Assembly (NCBI GenBank): GCA_000310025.1
Contig: FN649734.1
Coordinates: forward strand, 2,433,291 to 2,497,290
Direction of reading: 5' to 3'
DNA: 64,000 bases
Origin: Ectocarpus siliculosus
Lineage: Eukaryota; Sar; Phaeophyceae; Ectocarpales; Ectocarpaceae
Part shown: in pieces, positions 41,122-52,859 of the stretch
Numbering within the stretch: the stretch's first letter is position 1
Layout: each line of letters opens with the position of its first letter
Made by a program: the position numbers and the translations under genes
Notes under the pieces: generated by a model
What the model saw: only the letters and a program-made list of their open reading frames with translations
Database searches by the model: none
Told to the model about the DNA's origin: nothing

Positions 41122-44100
41122 ATGTCACTGAGTATCGGCTCTACCGTGACTCTGAGCGATGGGATCATAATGCCACGTGAGTACTCGCGCATGGGGCCCG
41201 TTTGCACCTTTTCAGTACAAGTGCGTGCATGACAGGGCGGGTAAACCAACCAGCGGACAAGCACGTTTGCCTGCTGTGTGAGTACTGCTGTACACTGGCA
41301 GCAGCATCTGTATCGTCTGTTCCGCAACATCCTCCCATGGTTACTTGTGCTTCGGTCCTTGATAATTCTGAATGCAGGACTTGGCCTTGGCACGTGGAGG
41401 AGCGCGACGGGAGAAGTAGAAACTGCTGTGAAGGTATGACACACATGTTTCTGCGACGCCACGGGCGGATTTTCACGTTACGTGCCGTTGTTGCAAATCT
41501 GGCTTTGATTTCTTGAGACTGCTGATGTTTGACAGCTCCTGCTGCTGCGGCTGCTGCTCCTGCTCCTGCGCTGCTGTACGCTTCAGGTTGCGAGATTGCT
41601 TGGATAGGCTAGACTTGGCATGTCCAAACGGCATGCTTGGTTAATCGCATGGTCGCATGATCTTTCATGGATCCTGGGATGGCAGACAACGAATTTTATG
41701 CATAGTCTGTTGACCAATTGAAAAACAAACGCAAGGGCACAAGAAAATGACACGAGACCCACAAGACCAGTCGGAAGGCTACTGGAAAAACAGAACTCCT
41801 TGATCCTCGCACAGGGCAGCAGTAGAGGCTGCTCTAAACAACATATTATGAGTCTACCTCCACACGCCTCGTCTGAAACCAAGACAAAAATTCACACCAG
41901 AACGGTACTTGTAGGCGCTCAAACGATTGGTATTGCATTAGACCTTAAGCATTCTACTGATATCACTGGGGGCCACCCTATAGCAGCGGGGTGTGTGTGT
42001 TGGCGCGCTCTAATCCGCTTCTTGGGGTGGTGATATCGAGGGTCGCAGTATGCATAGCGGCCTACATAATCTCCGCAAATTAGACCCACACCCGTGTCTT
42101 GTGTACCATACTGCTTGTTCTCGCCGCCATTGACCCTAATCTCCTGAACTTCGGGTTACGGCTGACGACCCGAGGTTCAGGGTTTTACGGTCCGTGGCAG
42201 TGAGCACGGCTGTGACAAATATTGGGTTACGGCGCAGATTACGGACTGTTTCCACCGGACACTGCTGCGACCTTCAATATTTCAGCTCCAGTACCAAACC
42301 TGAACGTGCCAACACACACGACGCGTCTTCACGGTGTCCTCTACTGATGACAGCAGTACAATGCATAAGATCTAATCTAAATGGCAGCAAGGTTGCTTTC
42401 TATTGTTGATTTTGGGTAAAGTGTTAGCTGCCCCCGTGCCTTTCCACGGAGGCTACCGCGCCCTCCCACGGTAGTATGAGTTGTGTCTGGGGACATTTTA
42501 AAACCCAGGACCGATGTAGATGACAAAAAAGCTTGATTGTACACACCGTGCTCCTTCCAGCACTCTGAAGTATAGTGAAGTTGACAGATATTATACCATA
42601 AACACATGCGCGTGCTCTCTCTCGAGGTGCCCCGAACTTGGACCCCCAACAGCATAGCCCCCCCCCCAAACATTTCTCCAGATCGAATCTTGTATCCAAG
42701 TACCCCAAACAGCCCCGCTGCTCTCTTACATTCTACGATCTTGAAGTCCTTCGTGAATAATCATCCAACATATACANNNNNNNNNNNNNNNNNNNNNNNN
42801 NNNNNNNNNNNNNNNNNNNNNNNNNNNNNNNNNNNNNNNNNNNNNNNNNNNNNNNNNNNNNNNNNNNNNNNNNNNNAAGCGTCTCCATCAGTTTATCCGC
42901 GAACCCAATGTGTTCGCCCCTGGATGTCATCTCAAACGGTCAACACAAAATATTCATCCTCAAACGTACCCAACAAGCATTTTGCTCTACATCAGAAAAG
43001 CGTCGGAACGGTGACAGAAAAATCTGGAAAAAACAGTTTCAAAAGAGTTCACACAAAATCCTCAAAACAAAGTAAAGTTTCAACTTCTTGACTAAAAAAA
43101 AAGAGCACGAAGGCCCCAACCGTTGCTCGTCGAGACATGTGAAACCCTTCCTCCAAACTTGTGTCCAAGGACCAAATCCTAAACGGCGTGCACATGCGAA
43201 TCGGTGCCGCCGCTGTTATCCAAGAAACGATAGAAAACATAAAACAGTCATGCATGCAGCCCCCCTGCTGCAACATCTCCCAAAATATACAAATCTGTGT
43301 CTCCCTCCTTTCACTGGTTTTGGCACAAGCCAATAATATCAATACCAATATCAATACGCAACAGCGCCCCCGCTGAAACATTTCCCCGAAACATACTTGT
43401 AGATCTGCCTGCGCTTTCTTCCTCTCCTTTTCAATCACCAGGACATCTCAAACCATCAACGTGTATGAAACTGCCTGCGCTTTCTTCCTCTCCTTTTCAA
43501 TCACCAGGACATCTCAAACCATCAACGTGTATGAAACAGACCCCCAGCTGAAACATGCCCTGCATACACAAGATAAACATGTACGCATTCGCTGGTGTAG
43601 CGTCTGGAACCATGGCAACACATTCCCTCCCCCTGATTCTTGACGCAAAACACAGCAGAACGAGGAAACCGCAAGGACCATCACAACGAAACAAATTCAA
43701 CTTCAACACAACTCCACAAAAGCACTCTACTCTGCTGGTACTGAAACATGGCACACAACCCCCCCCCCCATGGTTATTGACGGCAGAACAGCAGAATCTG
43801 TACGACAGTTATCATTGGATTCCCCATGTCACACAAAATTCGGGTCCCAAATAAAACAAGGCAAACCCCAGAAAAACAAAAACAAAACCATAAAACAAAC
43901 GGGAATACCGTACACTGTTTTTTATGGAAGCAGAATGTTGAAAAATGTTAAAAGTCTTGCAACTTTTGCAACTTTCCTCGTGTACGCTCAGTATGGGAGA
44001 AAATAGTTGCGCCAAAATTTTTGAAACTTTTCTCTCGACCAAAAAGCTGCAATCTGGAGAAAAAGTCCTGCAACTTTTTTCGTGACGAAGGTGTCGAACA

Positions 44101-47100
44101 AAAGTTGGGCGCCAATCCACGTCAAGCTCCTACCCCTACCACACACGTAGACCCCCTCTCCAGCTTGGATTGGAAGGCACCGTGTTCACCCATATCTCGA
44201 TGAATACTTAACGAGCTGCCTCATGAATGGTATCTGGAAGGAGGTGATGCCATGGGCTGTTGGGCAATGCCAAGGTTTGGCGCCGTGAGGTGCCGAATGC
44301 GCCCAGAAAAATAGTTTGTGCTGACGCACGTCCGTCAACGCCCCCGTGCGGTTAGTTCAAGTTCGGTGTTTTGACCGCCACGGGGTTGGTTTTCCACCGA
44401 TAACTTCCAGAAGGAGGAATCAACAGCAAAAGCAAGGCCACTTCGGCGGGAGGTAGCTCTCTGCTCCATCTTTCATGCCCAAGGTTTGGTGCCGTGGAGT
44501 ATCGAGCGCGTCGTGAAAAACATTTTGGTTGCCCCCAAAATACCCACGCCAGAGAGCGGTTGGTTCAAGTTTGCGGGGATTGTGTGCTCATGGTTTGGTT
44601 TTCCAGCGATAACGGTTCGAAGGAGGAGGCAACAGCAACAGCAATGCCACTCCGAGGGAGGTAGTTCTACCCAGCATCGTTCTGGTACCAGGTTAGATAC
44701 CGTGGAGTATCGTGAGCGAGGAGAAAAAAGGTTGCAACTGCCCTCTTCCGCACGCTCTGGCCGGTTTCTTCGCGGTGTGGTATGGAGGTGTGTGGCTGCT
44801 TCTCGCCGTTGTTAAAAACAAAAATAGGATCACGCCTAAGCATTCCGCCAGTCTCGTGCACAAAACTTTCTTCGTCCCATAAAGATCGTGCACCAAAAGC
44901 TCCATTGACAAAAGTTCCCGACCAAAAGTTGCGAAAAGACTTGCAATTTTTTTTTCAACTTTTGCTCCCATAAGAAGCGGTGGCACAAATCAACCCGTTG
45001 TCTCTCGGAGGCGATCCCTGGATGCTTATCTCATCTTCTGCGTGACGGGAAGGGTGCGGTCGCTGTGGGGGGCACGGGACGGGGGGGCCGGGGGGGGGTG
45101 GACAGGCAAGTGGTAGACCCACCCCGCTCGCGCCCTCTCATCCCCGCTCGCTCTGTCGTTGCTGCCGTTAAGCACGTCGATGCTGCCGCTAAGCACGTCG
45201 ATGCCGGTGGCGCTGCTGCCCCCACCGTCGCTCGGGCCGATGCCGTCGCCCCCGTCTCTGCAGCTCCCAGTGGCGCCGCTGCCGCCGCCGGTGCTGATGC
45301 CGTTCCTCCGTTGCTGCTGAAACGGTCAGCGGGTGAGAGCTGCGACGAACAGCATATCCCCCACACACATACTCTCCAGATCAGATCTTGTATCCAAGTA
45401 CCCCAAAGATAAAGTGAAGAAAGAGCCAGGGTCAGACGGGGTTGTCTTCTATCCCCTCAGCAAGTCCTTATCCTGGTATCTGTTGATCTGTAGAGTACAG
45501 CAGCAGCACACGAAGAATAACTTCCTGTGTGTGACCTTCCCCTTGTGTGACCTCGGCTGGTGCGTCCAGAATTGTACCTAAAGGTGTAAAGACAGAGGTC
45601 CATGAAATAGTCAAGACAACACAAAAATGCGTTGTACAGACTGCCGTAATTTACTAACGACACACGACTTTATGTTAACCTTAACTATTTATTTCAAACT
45701 ACGAAGTATGTTGAACCGAACCGCTTCTTGTGCCGTTCCCCAACTCTCCTCCGTTCTCATGCGAGGAGCAGTGCGCTCTCAAGGCAGGGTATCTACACAT
45801 CGATTGCGGTGAGCATTCCAGTAGTTAGGTCGTTCTTCTGCAGAATCGCTCGCACGAGAGCTGTTGTTGAGAGAAGGAGCCCGTGAGCCCTCACAAAAGG
45901 TACTGGCTTCTTTAGCGGCACGTGTGACATTGTTTTTTCACCCAACACGTTTCTGAGTATTGTCCGTTGCCGAGGATACGGGGTTCTAACGAAGACCAAC
46001 TGTATTATATGCATAGCTCATTCAAAAGTGACATATTCGTTTTCGTCCATCGATTCTGGGCGTCCGTACGCAATAATTATTTTGCCTAGAGAAGATTTAC
46101 GGAAAAGGCGCCACGAGTTCGCAAAATGCGACACTATGGCGAGCGTTGCGCTTGTTTGGAACGGTCCCACAAGGGCCGACTCGTTGGTACCTGTAAAGAA
46201 ACACGCTTTTACTCTCTTACTCTCATGTATTTCGGCATGTGCAGGGAGGGCCCCTGAGAATAGTTGGACACAGGCGAGTGATATTCTACGTCTATTTGGA
46301 ATTGTAAATCAAACCGTACACCCCGACACGGAAAAAACAAACCACCCGTCCGTTGCTTGTCTTTTTGACTCAAAACGTTCGCGTTGACAACACGAGGGAA
46401 AGTTACATACAGCAGTATGCACATGCTATGATTTTGACGGTCAGGCTTTTATCCAGTTGTATGTAGTTTCGCTGATCCTACATTGTTAGATAGATATTAG
46501 AAGTCGGCGAAACATCCACTCTCACCCGCTGGTGACTGCTGAAGAACGTTGAGAGCAAATGCAGCCCGCGAGTGAGAGACTACCTGTGCTCATACAACAC
46601 CCGTCCCTTCACGCGACTTCCAGCTTGGTGCTACGGAAATCAAGTCGAGGTTGGCAAAGCACTTGCAGATGCATTCAAAGAGGACAACATCATCAGGGAA
46701 AATGTTTTCATCACGACTAAGGTGGGCAAGCACGGTTTTGATTGAAGATGTGCGAGAAGAATGAAACCCACGCTAGATAAACACGTACAAACTTGCAAGG
46801 TCTCGTTCAACTCTTTCTCCCCTATTTTGTGTGGGTGTATATACCTTGCGTTTTCCCCGGACAGCTGTGGAACACGTTTCACCGGCCCGAGCTGCTCAAG
46901 AAGAACTTGGACACGTGCCTGAAAGATCTCGGGCTCCCGTACGTCGATTGTGTGCAGCTACACTATTCGTTCGCGATGGTTCCCTGCGCAGACGAGACGT
47001 GAGTTTGAACTCACATTCGTAAGATCTATGCATTCAACACTCCAAAGTACTTCAGCAGTGTGTCGATTCCTTAGCCCTCGTAGCCGCAGATTGTTTTTGG

Positions 47101-50100
47101 TTGCCGTTTTCAGGTGTCGTTCTTTTTGTGGGTCTCTTGAACTCTGCATCTCAGAGATTTTGACTTGCATTTTCTAACTCGGTTTCACCGCCAACATTGG
47201 TTAAACTGTAGACTAGATCAGAGCTAAGCGAGACTGTCAGCATCAGGCGAAAAGTCGCACTCAGCGAGGGTCATGGCATACGCCGCATAAGTAACGGCGG
47301 TAGAAGCAGTGGTCATTTCCGTTTGATTCGTTGGGATGTGAAGATTTGGTAGCAATCGCAACCTCGACCAACTGAAAATCTCCAACGGCGTGAGCCAGTT
47401 TTGTGTTGTGGTACAACACTTTCATTTCAGCCCCTAAATATTGGCACAACGGAAGCAGACACAGCGCGGAGGGAGTTGGCTCTATCGTACCCGTTCGTCC
47501 AAAAACGTTGGCGTCCAAATCCTGAACCAGCCAATGTATGTCATCCAGCCATCAGGAAGTCTAGAACAGCGTGGCCCGCTTGTGTTGAAGCTAGATTTTG
47601 TGTTACGGAACGATCCCTACCTCACGGTCTCAAAAGGTTGGCAGTTGTAGACGCACGAGAAGACACATCTCAGGGGTTGGCGTCTCTAGCCGTTACATCT
47701 TGATTCAAAAGGCTGTCGCCGAGAACGTAGACCGATATGCGCTGCAACCATTATCGACAACAGCAAGTAGCGCTCTTTGCTTCATATTGTGGATGGTCAC
47801 CAGCTTTTTTTCTGGAGACGACCGAAGTCCTGGCGGTATCAACTATCAAACGGCAACAAGAGACGCGCCACGTGACGCAGCCTGGGATACCTGTTCCTTG
47901 CCTTTGCTTCTGAATCTGCATGCTGTTACGTACGCCGTTCTCTCGATTGTCGATGCCTACAGCAGTAGCGTGTACAACGTCATGTTGCTCCACATTTTTG
48001 TGCCGGTTTGACTTGATTTTAGAGAAGAGGTCAAGAACGTGCTCGTCCTCTCTGCGGTCAGCAAGGTGGTGCCTGTCTGAAGAAAGTGTTTTTTTCATTT
48101 TGATCATTTGAAGTAGACAGGAAGAGGTTACACATTGGTTCCCATATTCTTGCCCCATGCTTGTTCTTATCCAGGGTTTTGGTGCCTCGGCACGCCAATG
48201 GGGATGCACACCTGGACGACGAAGTTGACCTTAAGCAAACGTGGAAGGCAGTGAGTGTTGGGACGCCGATCCACTTTCTAGTGATAGGGTCGGTCAAACC
48301 GTCCCCGCCGAATTGATTGGCGTGCTACCAATTAGTGGAAACGATTGTGCGGCCGGCCGCCAGTGCCCCGTCGTGTAGGTTCAAAACGATGTTTTCCCGC
48401 ACGAACGCATTTTTCTTCCATGCGAGGATGACCTCCCTTACCAACCGTAGTACACGGGAACCCATGTGCTGAAACACAGCAACCTGGTGTGCGGGATATT
48501 GTGTGCGGGATATTGTGTGCGGTCTGACCGATGCTATGTGATACACGTGTTCTGAGTGAGGCCTGAACAGCCAATCTCGCACAAGCCCCATTTCTTGTAG
48601 ATATTGTGCACGATATTCTGGTGAAAGTTGTCACTGTTGTGTGTTGACGAACTGATTGCCTTCTCCGCATTTAGATGGAGGGGTTCGTCGAGAGTGGACT
48701 TGCGAAGACGATCGGCGTAAGCAACTTTACGAAGGTGAGGCATCCAATAATATGTAGTTGCTTGAAAGAGGAAAGAGACCTTGATATGATGATTGCTTGA
48801 AAGAGGAAAAGAGACCTCGATCTGAAAGTGGAATTACGAAGCGGTTTTAAGACAGGTGGGGCGGGTGGGAAAACGAGATCAAGATATACTGATACCGTTT
48901 GCTTAGGAAAGTGGGAAGAAGCGTTCAAGTGGTAGGAGGCGCAAGCAAAGTTGTAGATGAATGATCACGCAAACGTAGCGTCGGTGGAGGGTGGGAAGAA
49001 AATCTTTTCCTAACGTCTACTGAGATTTCACCCAGGGTTCTTGTCACCAATGCATCACCCCATCCTGGAGAGCCTCCATTTGAATGGACGCACACTCGCG
49101 CGTTATCCGTCCCCGATTATTCACTACAGGAAGAGCTCGCCTACGTGATGGAAGATGCGAAAATCATGCCCTCGGTGCTGCAAGTCGAGGTAGGCTGTGA
49201 CACGTGCTGAAACCCTTGATGGCCAGAAATACCTTTATGGCCAGAAATTACCCTTGGTAACCCTCTGTGGCAGTTGGAACATAGGTGCCCTCATTCTGCA
49301 CACGTGCCGGTCGCCACATAGAATGCGTTTCCTGTATCTGAGGAGCCGCCGTGTCTTTGGTTGGGGCAGCGCTTCACGCATTCATGTGTTCAACATGATA
49401 TAATGTTATGTATCGATGCACCGTCCGTGCAGCGTGGGGCAAGAGGTGCTGTACTGTACTGTACTGTACGAGAAACATTTACTACGAACACGCAGCAGGT
49501 GTCTTGCTGAGTCTGGCGCGGCTCTACCGAGTCGAGCAGAGCTGTGCATGAACCAGAGAGAGGCAATTTTTACTCGAGAACGGCGTTTCTCGGCAGATAT
49601 TCTGATAGATAGTGTTCAGCTAGAACACACAACGGTGAATTTTTTCAAACAAACAATAAGCAAGGCCTGCCTGAGATGGAGACGGTGATGTAAAACTAGT
49701 TGGCAGCAACAATAGCAGTTGTTTCAACAATAGCAGTTGTTTTCGATGCTGAATGTACAGAGAATATGGAGGTTGCCTTGTATTTCCACAAATCGGCTAC
49801 AATTGTACGGCTACTGATGTTGTTGGTTGTATTCCTTGGTCCTCTGTTCGAAAGTCTATTGCAATCTTCGTCACTTGGGTACGCCCTCGTTCTCTTTGCG
49901 CATCTACAGCAGGAATTCATCGTAAATCGCCGAGGATGTTGAGATACGGCAAGATTCGATTGCAGAGAGAGAGCAGCGACTGTAACATCGTGAACGTGTT
50001 ACGTTATTTTCTCGTCTACAGACCGTAGAAATCGCCACCGGTCTCACTCGGTTACTCTCACGGTCATGTTTATGCCACAGATACACCCGTATCTTCCCAA

Positions 50101-51542
50101 CACGGAGCTTCTCCTTTGGTGCAAAGAGAAAAACATACACGTCACAGCATATGCACCCCTGGGAAACGTGAACAAGGAGTTTGCATCCTGTCTTGATGAC
50201 CCCGTCATCATCGAGATCGCGGAGAGAATGACCAAGAGTCCTGCGCAGGTGATGTACAATACACCCACCCGATTCAATCGCATAGAACCGACAACGACCC
50301 GCGTGGAACTACTACTGCATGTAGTGTTTGGCTATCGCGTGGCCATCTGCACGTTCTGTTTCTCTCGCTGGGAACATCCGTACTCGGCATGTTCTGACGT
50401 TGGAAGTGATGTACTTTGTATCACTGACGACTAAAGGTGGCCCCAACAAAGAAATTCCTCGCTGAATTTGACAAAGCTTTGGAGAGCTTTGGATTCAGTC
50501 AATTGATATATGTGTCGATTTCTGCTAAACTCAGTTTTGAAATAATTCATGGGCCAGGTTATTATTCGCTGGCATCTCCAGCGTGGCGTAACTGTGATCC
50601 CCAAGTCTGTCACACCTGCAAGGATCTTGGCTAATAAGGTGAGGGTCTCGTGAAAAGGCGCAGCACTCTTTGACGGGTATCGTCGTATCCATGAAGCGTA
50701 TTCTCCACGTGAAAAGTAGCCGGTTAGATTTTGGGTTTAAAGGTGGGGAGGCCGGCGGACAGCAGTTGCAATGTCGTTTGAAAAGCGGCGAACAGCGTCA
50801 ATTGTGTTGAAGTGCCCCCCCCCCTTTGTTCAAGAACTTGTCGAATCACGGTGTGTAATGTAACACCTGGACCGTTTTCGTCCATGTCCTTCAATCCAGG
50901 ACGTTTATGACTTCGACCTCTCGAATGAGGACATGGCTGCAATCGATAAGCTTGGCGAGCGCAACTTGCGGATGGTGAGACACGGTTGGTCTGTGTAAAA
51001 TGTGTCTGTCCTCTTTCGCGCTGTACTTCCCTTTTTGTGCGCCCTTCTTTTGTTGTGTGGTGTGTTTGTGTTCGTCGTATGTATTGTGGCACCAGTCTAC
51101 ACACCTTTCAGCGAATGTGTAATGTATCAGCGGGGGTCGTACAGGAGGAAGGTCAAATTGGAGCTTCTAAATGATTTTTTTTTTGTTTCAATCCCCCGAC
51201 GTTTCCTCCTGCGCCTTGCTTGCCGTAGATTTTTATGGGGAGAAGGGTTCAGCAGTCCGTTTTATGTATAGTTACGAAATATCGCTTTGCTCTAGAGAGA
51301 GAATCAAACTCACAACCCGCTACTCACTAGATCGCCGGAGTGACCGGCATTGGGATGCAGAAGGGTTTAGAGAGAAGTTCTCTCGCTGTTCCGCGCTCGA
51401 GTGACGTATGCGCGGTTTATGCGAACCCCCTTGGTCACCGTCCGTTGGTTCGTTGCTCTCCATGAAACAGTGCAACTGGAAGTACAGGCCCGGTGGAGGA
51501 CGCCTCTACGAGGGCGAGACCAGCGCCTATCCTGAGAAATAG
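41122..51542 (+). CDS. Aldo-keto reductase (12 exons)
   Basis: NAD(P)H-dependent carbonyl reductase of the AKR superfamily, probably cytosolic (no targeting sequence). Exons: 41122-41176, 41378-41433, 45766-45808, 46624-46721, 46865-46998, 48175-48250, 48675-48734, 49130-49189, 50081-50248, 50558-50638, 50900-50974, 51471-51542; all phases agree, giving 325 residues. In order: [16 protein letters not shown] (start of the barrel), GYLHIDCA with the catalytic Asp, WCYGNQ with the Tyr, VFITTKLW with the Lys, VQLHYSF with the His, [45 protein letters not shown] (cofactor site) and a normal AKR tail. The complete tetrad argues for activity. GYLHID has L where R is common. Substrate unknown (aldose/xylose-reductase-like). 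Intron 2 is 4332 bp, holds a gap and many repeats; exon 3 is only 43 bp. The last exon start (51471) is less certain than the rest. Confidence 0.93.
41690..42420. repeat. Second copy of the 19125-19960 fold-back repeat, in AKR intron 2
   Basis: Leader (CAAGACCAGTCGGAAGGC, TCGCACAGGGCAGCAGTAGA) and right arm (ACGGTCCGTGGCAGTGAGCA, TCCTCTACTGATGACA) match the first copy. The left arm is largely replaced or decayed, so it no longer folds back fully. Confidence 0.8.
42648..42708 (+). repeat. 60-bp direct repeat, partner at 45350-45410
   Basis: AACAGCATA.CCCCC, CTCCAGATC and ATCTTGTATCCAAGTACCCC-like words match 45350-45410 at about 85 percent. The pair brackets 2.7 kb of repeats and the gap inside AKR intron 2. 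Confidence 0.65.
42777..42876. other. Assembly gap (100 N) in AKR intron 2
   Basis: Exactly one hundred N, so a gap of unknown true size. No reductase exon is missing because all exon phases join, so the missing piece is intronic. Confidence 0.97.
43405..43536 (+). repeat. 66-bp perfect tandem repeat, two copies
   Basis: The unit starting CTGCCTGCGCTTTCTTCCTC occurs at 43405-43470 and 43471-43536 without a mismatch, so the duplication is recent. The unit length is a multiple of three, but nothing suggests that it is translated. Confidence 0.9.
44272..44735 (+). repeat. Diverged tandem repeat, period about 210 bp, in AKR intron 2
   Basis: AAGGTTTGG.GCCGTG, TGGTTTTCCA.CGATAAC, GAAGGAGGA and GGGAGGTAG recur in order from 44272 and 44481, with a third partial copy from 44691. 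Flanking 43950-44110 and 44880-44960 share TTGCAACTTTTG-like words. Confidence 0.75.
51115..51349 (-). mobile_element. SINE copy in the last AKR intron, minus strand
   Basis: On the minus strand it begins TGCCGGTCACTCCGGCGATC, matching the SINE head, keeps GGGTTGTGAGTTTGATTC (decayed B box), and ends with the body words CCTCCTGCGC...TTTTTATGGG and CTCCTGTACGA-like. About 75-80 percent like the other copies. Confidence 0.6.
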
Positions 51543-51942
51543 TCGAGCAAGTCGTCAAATACAATGGGGTCGACCCACTTCGTTCGTATTACGGTAGACA
51601 TTCGCTTGGGCGTGCATTGAGAAGCGTGAAGGTTGGACAGCGGGCCTCGTAATGCTTGGTCCGGCCGGTTGTGTTTTTGTGAGAACATCTCGTTGACCAA
51701 GCCTGGGGTCACTTAGGGATTAAAGCTGTCGAAGCAAGACTCGAACATTATGGGAAACACTACAGAAAAGGATCAGGGGAATCGCGGAATAAGCGGGAAA
51801 CACGTTCAATTATTGATTCACTAAATAAAGACACTTAGACACTGGTTGCGATTCTCGTTTGAATTAACATGAACGCCACTAACCAAGCGAAACCTGGTTT
51901 ACGTTCCCCATTGAAAATTGGCGTTTCAGTGTTAGTGTCTGA
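51543..51942. other. No gene recognised
   Basis: 3' flank of the reductase gene; it must hold its 3' UTR. Nothing else is seen. Confidence 0.5.
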
Positions 51943-52369
51943 GATTGTAGCCCGTGCGATACACTACAGATTAGTGGTCCGTCATTTTCCAAACGATCTT
52001 TTTATCATTGAGATCGGTGAGCTACAAGCTGGATTGTTGAAGCTGCTGTCTGTGCGGTCCGATTTTGAAACGCTTCAAGCACCTCTGCTTCTGGCTAGAC
52101 CTACATATACATGACCGCAGGCAGTCAAATCGACTGTGGCGAAGAGAAGAACATACGAGTGGAGAGCTGCGCTGAAGTTCGCGGCCCCACGGACTCACAT
52201 AGGCGCTGATTCGCCGTTGCAAAGGTGCTTGAAGCGTTTCAAAATCGGACCGCACAGCAGTTTCAATAATCCAGCTTGTAGCGCACCGATCTCGATGATA
52301 GAAGGATCTTTTGGAAAATCACGGACCGCTTTTTTTTTTTTTCTGTAGTGTATCGCAAGGGCTACAATC
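51943..52369. repeat. Fold-back element with about 150-bp inverted arms
   Basis: 51943-52087 and 52216-52369 are reverse complements: GATTGTAGCCCGTGCGATAC begins the left arm and its complement ends the right arm, and CGGTCCGATTTTGAAACGCT is present in both. The 128-bp loop codes for nothing. A SINE starts two bases after the right end. Confidence 0.85.
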
Positions 52370-52371
52370 AC

Positions 52372-52620
52372 ACCGGTCGCCCCGGTGGTCTAGTGGGTAT
52401 CCTCGCAGCCTACTAAGGGCCATGTCATGGGTTCGAGTCCCGGCATGTGAGTTGTTTGCTGTCCTTCTCGCGATAAAAATATCTCAGGCAGGCACCGCAG
52501 GAGGTAGGCGGGGACAAAAAGAAGAAAAAAAAACGGCGTTGGTACCCCCTCCTGTGTGAGCCCGGACGGTGCGTCTAGCTAGTTGCAGTAACCAAGTGCG
52601 CTGAGAAATGTAAGTGCACA
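52372..52620 (+). mobile_element. tRNA-derived SINE
   Basis: Head CCGGTCGCCCCGGTGGTCTA and B box GGGTTCGAGTCCC, then TCTCGCGATAAAAATATC, CACCGCAGGAGG, an A-rich run and GGTACCCCCTCCTGTGTGAG, matching the copy at 16091. The cloverleaf stems are imperfect. It abuts the fold-back element on its left. Confidence 0.75.
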
Positions 52621-52859
52621 TACGCGGCAAACGTGTAGTGTGCACCGAACAGGAGTAAGCAGGCGGCGCCAGAGATACGACGAAAAAAAAAAATCAGACA
52701 CTAACATTGTACACGAGGGGGGGTGCGCGGACGGTTAATTTGCGATGGCAGGTTCGTACTGGAGGTAAGACTTTGGAAAACTGAGATATGCAGGCGTTTC
52801 CTGGATTTTTGAAGAGGAAACCAGCCATCCCCACCGCGACCTTAAGAGTTTTTTGTGAC

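Noticed and set aside
43049-43438. Possible minus-strand gene in AKR intron 2
   Set aside because: The 129-codon frame has no recognisable domain, the plus strand is similarly open, and the area is made of repeats next to the gap.
45065-45412. Alanine-rich frame inside AKR intron 2
   Set aside because: GC-rich low-complexity sequence with short internal repeats, open on both strands; no splice sites join it to the reductase.
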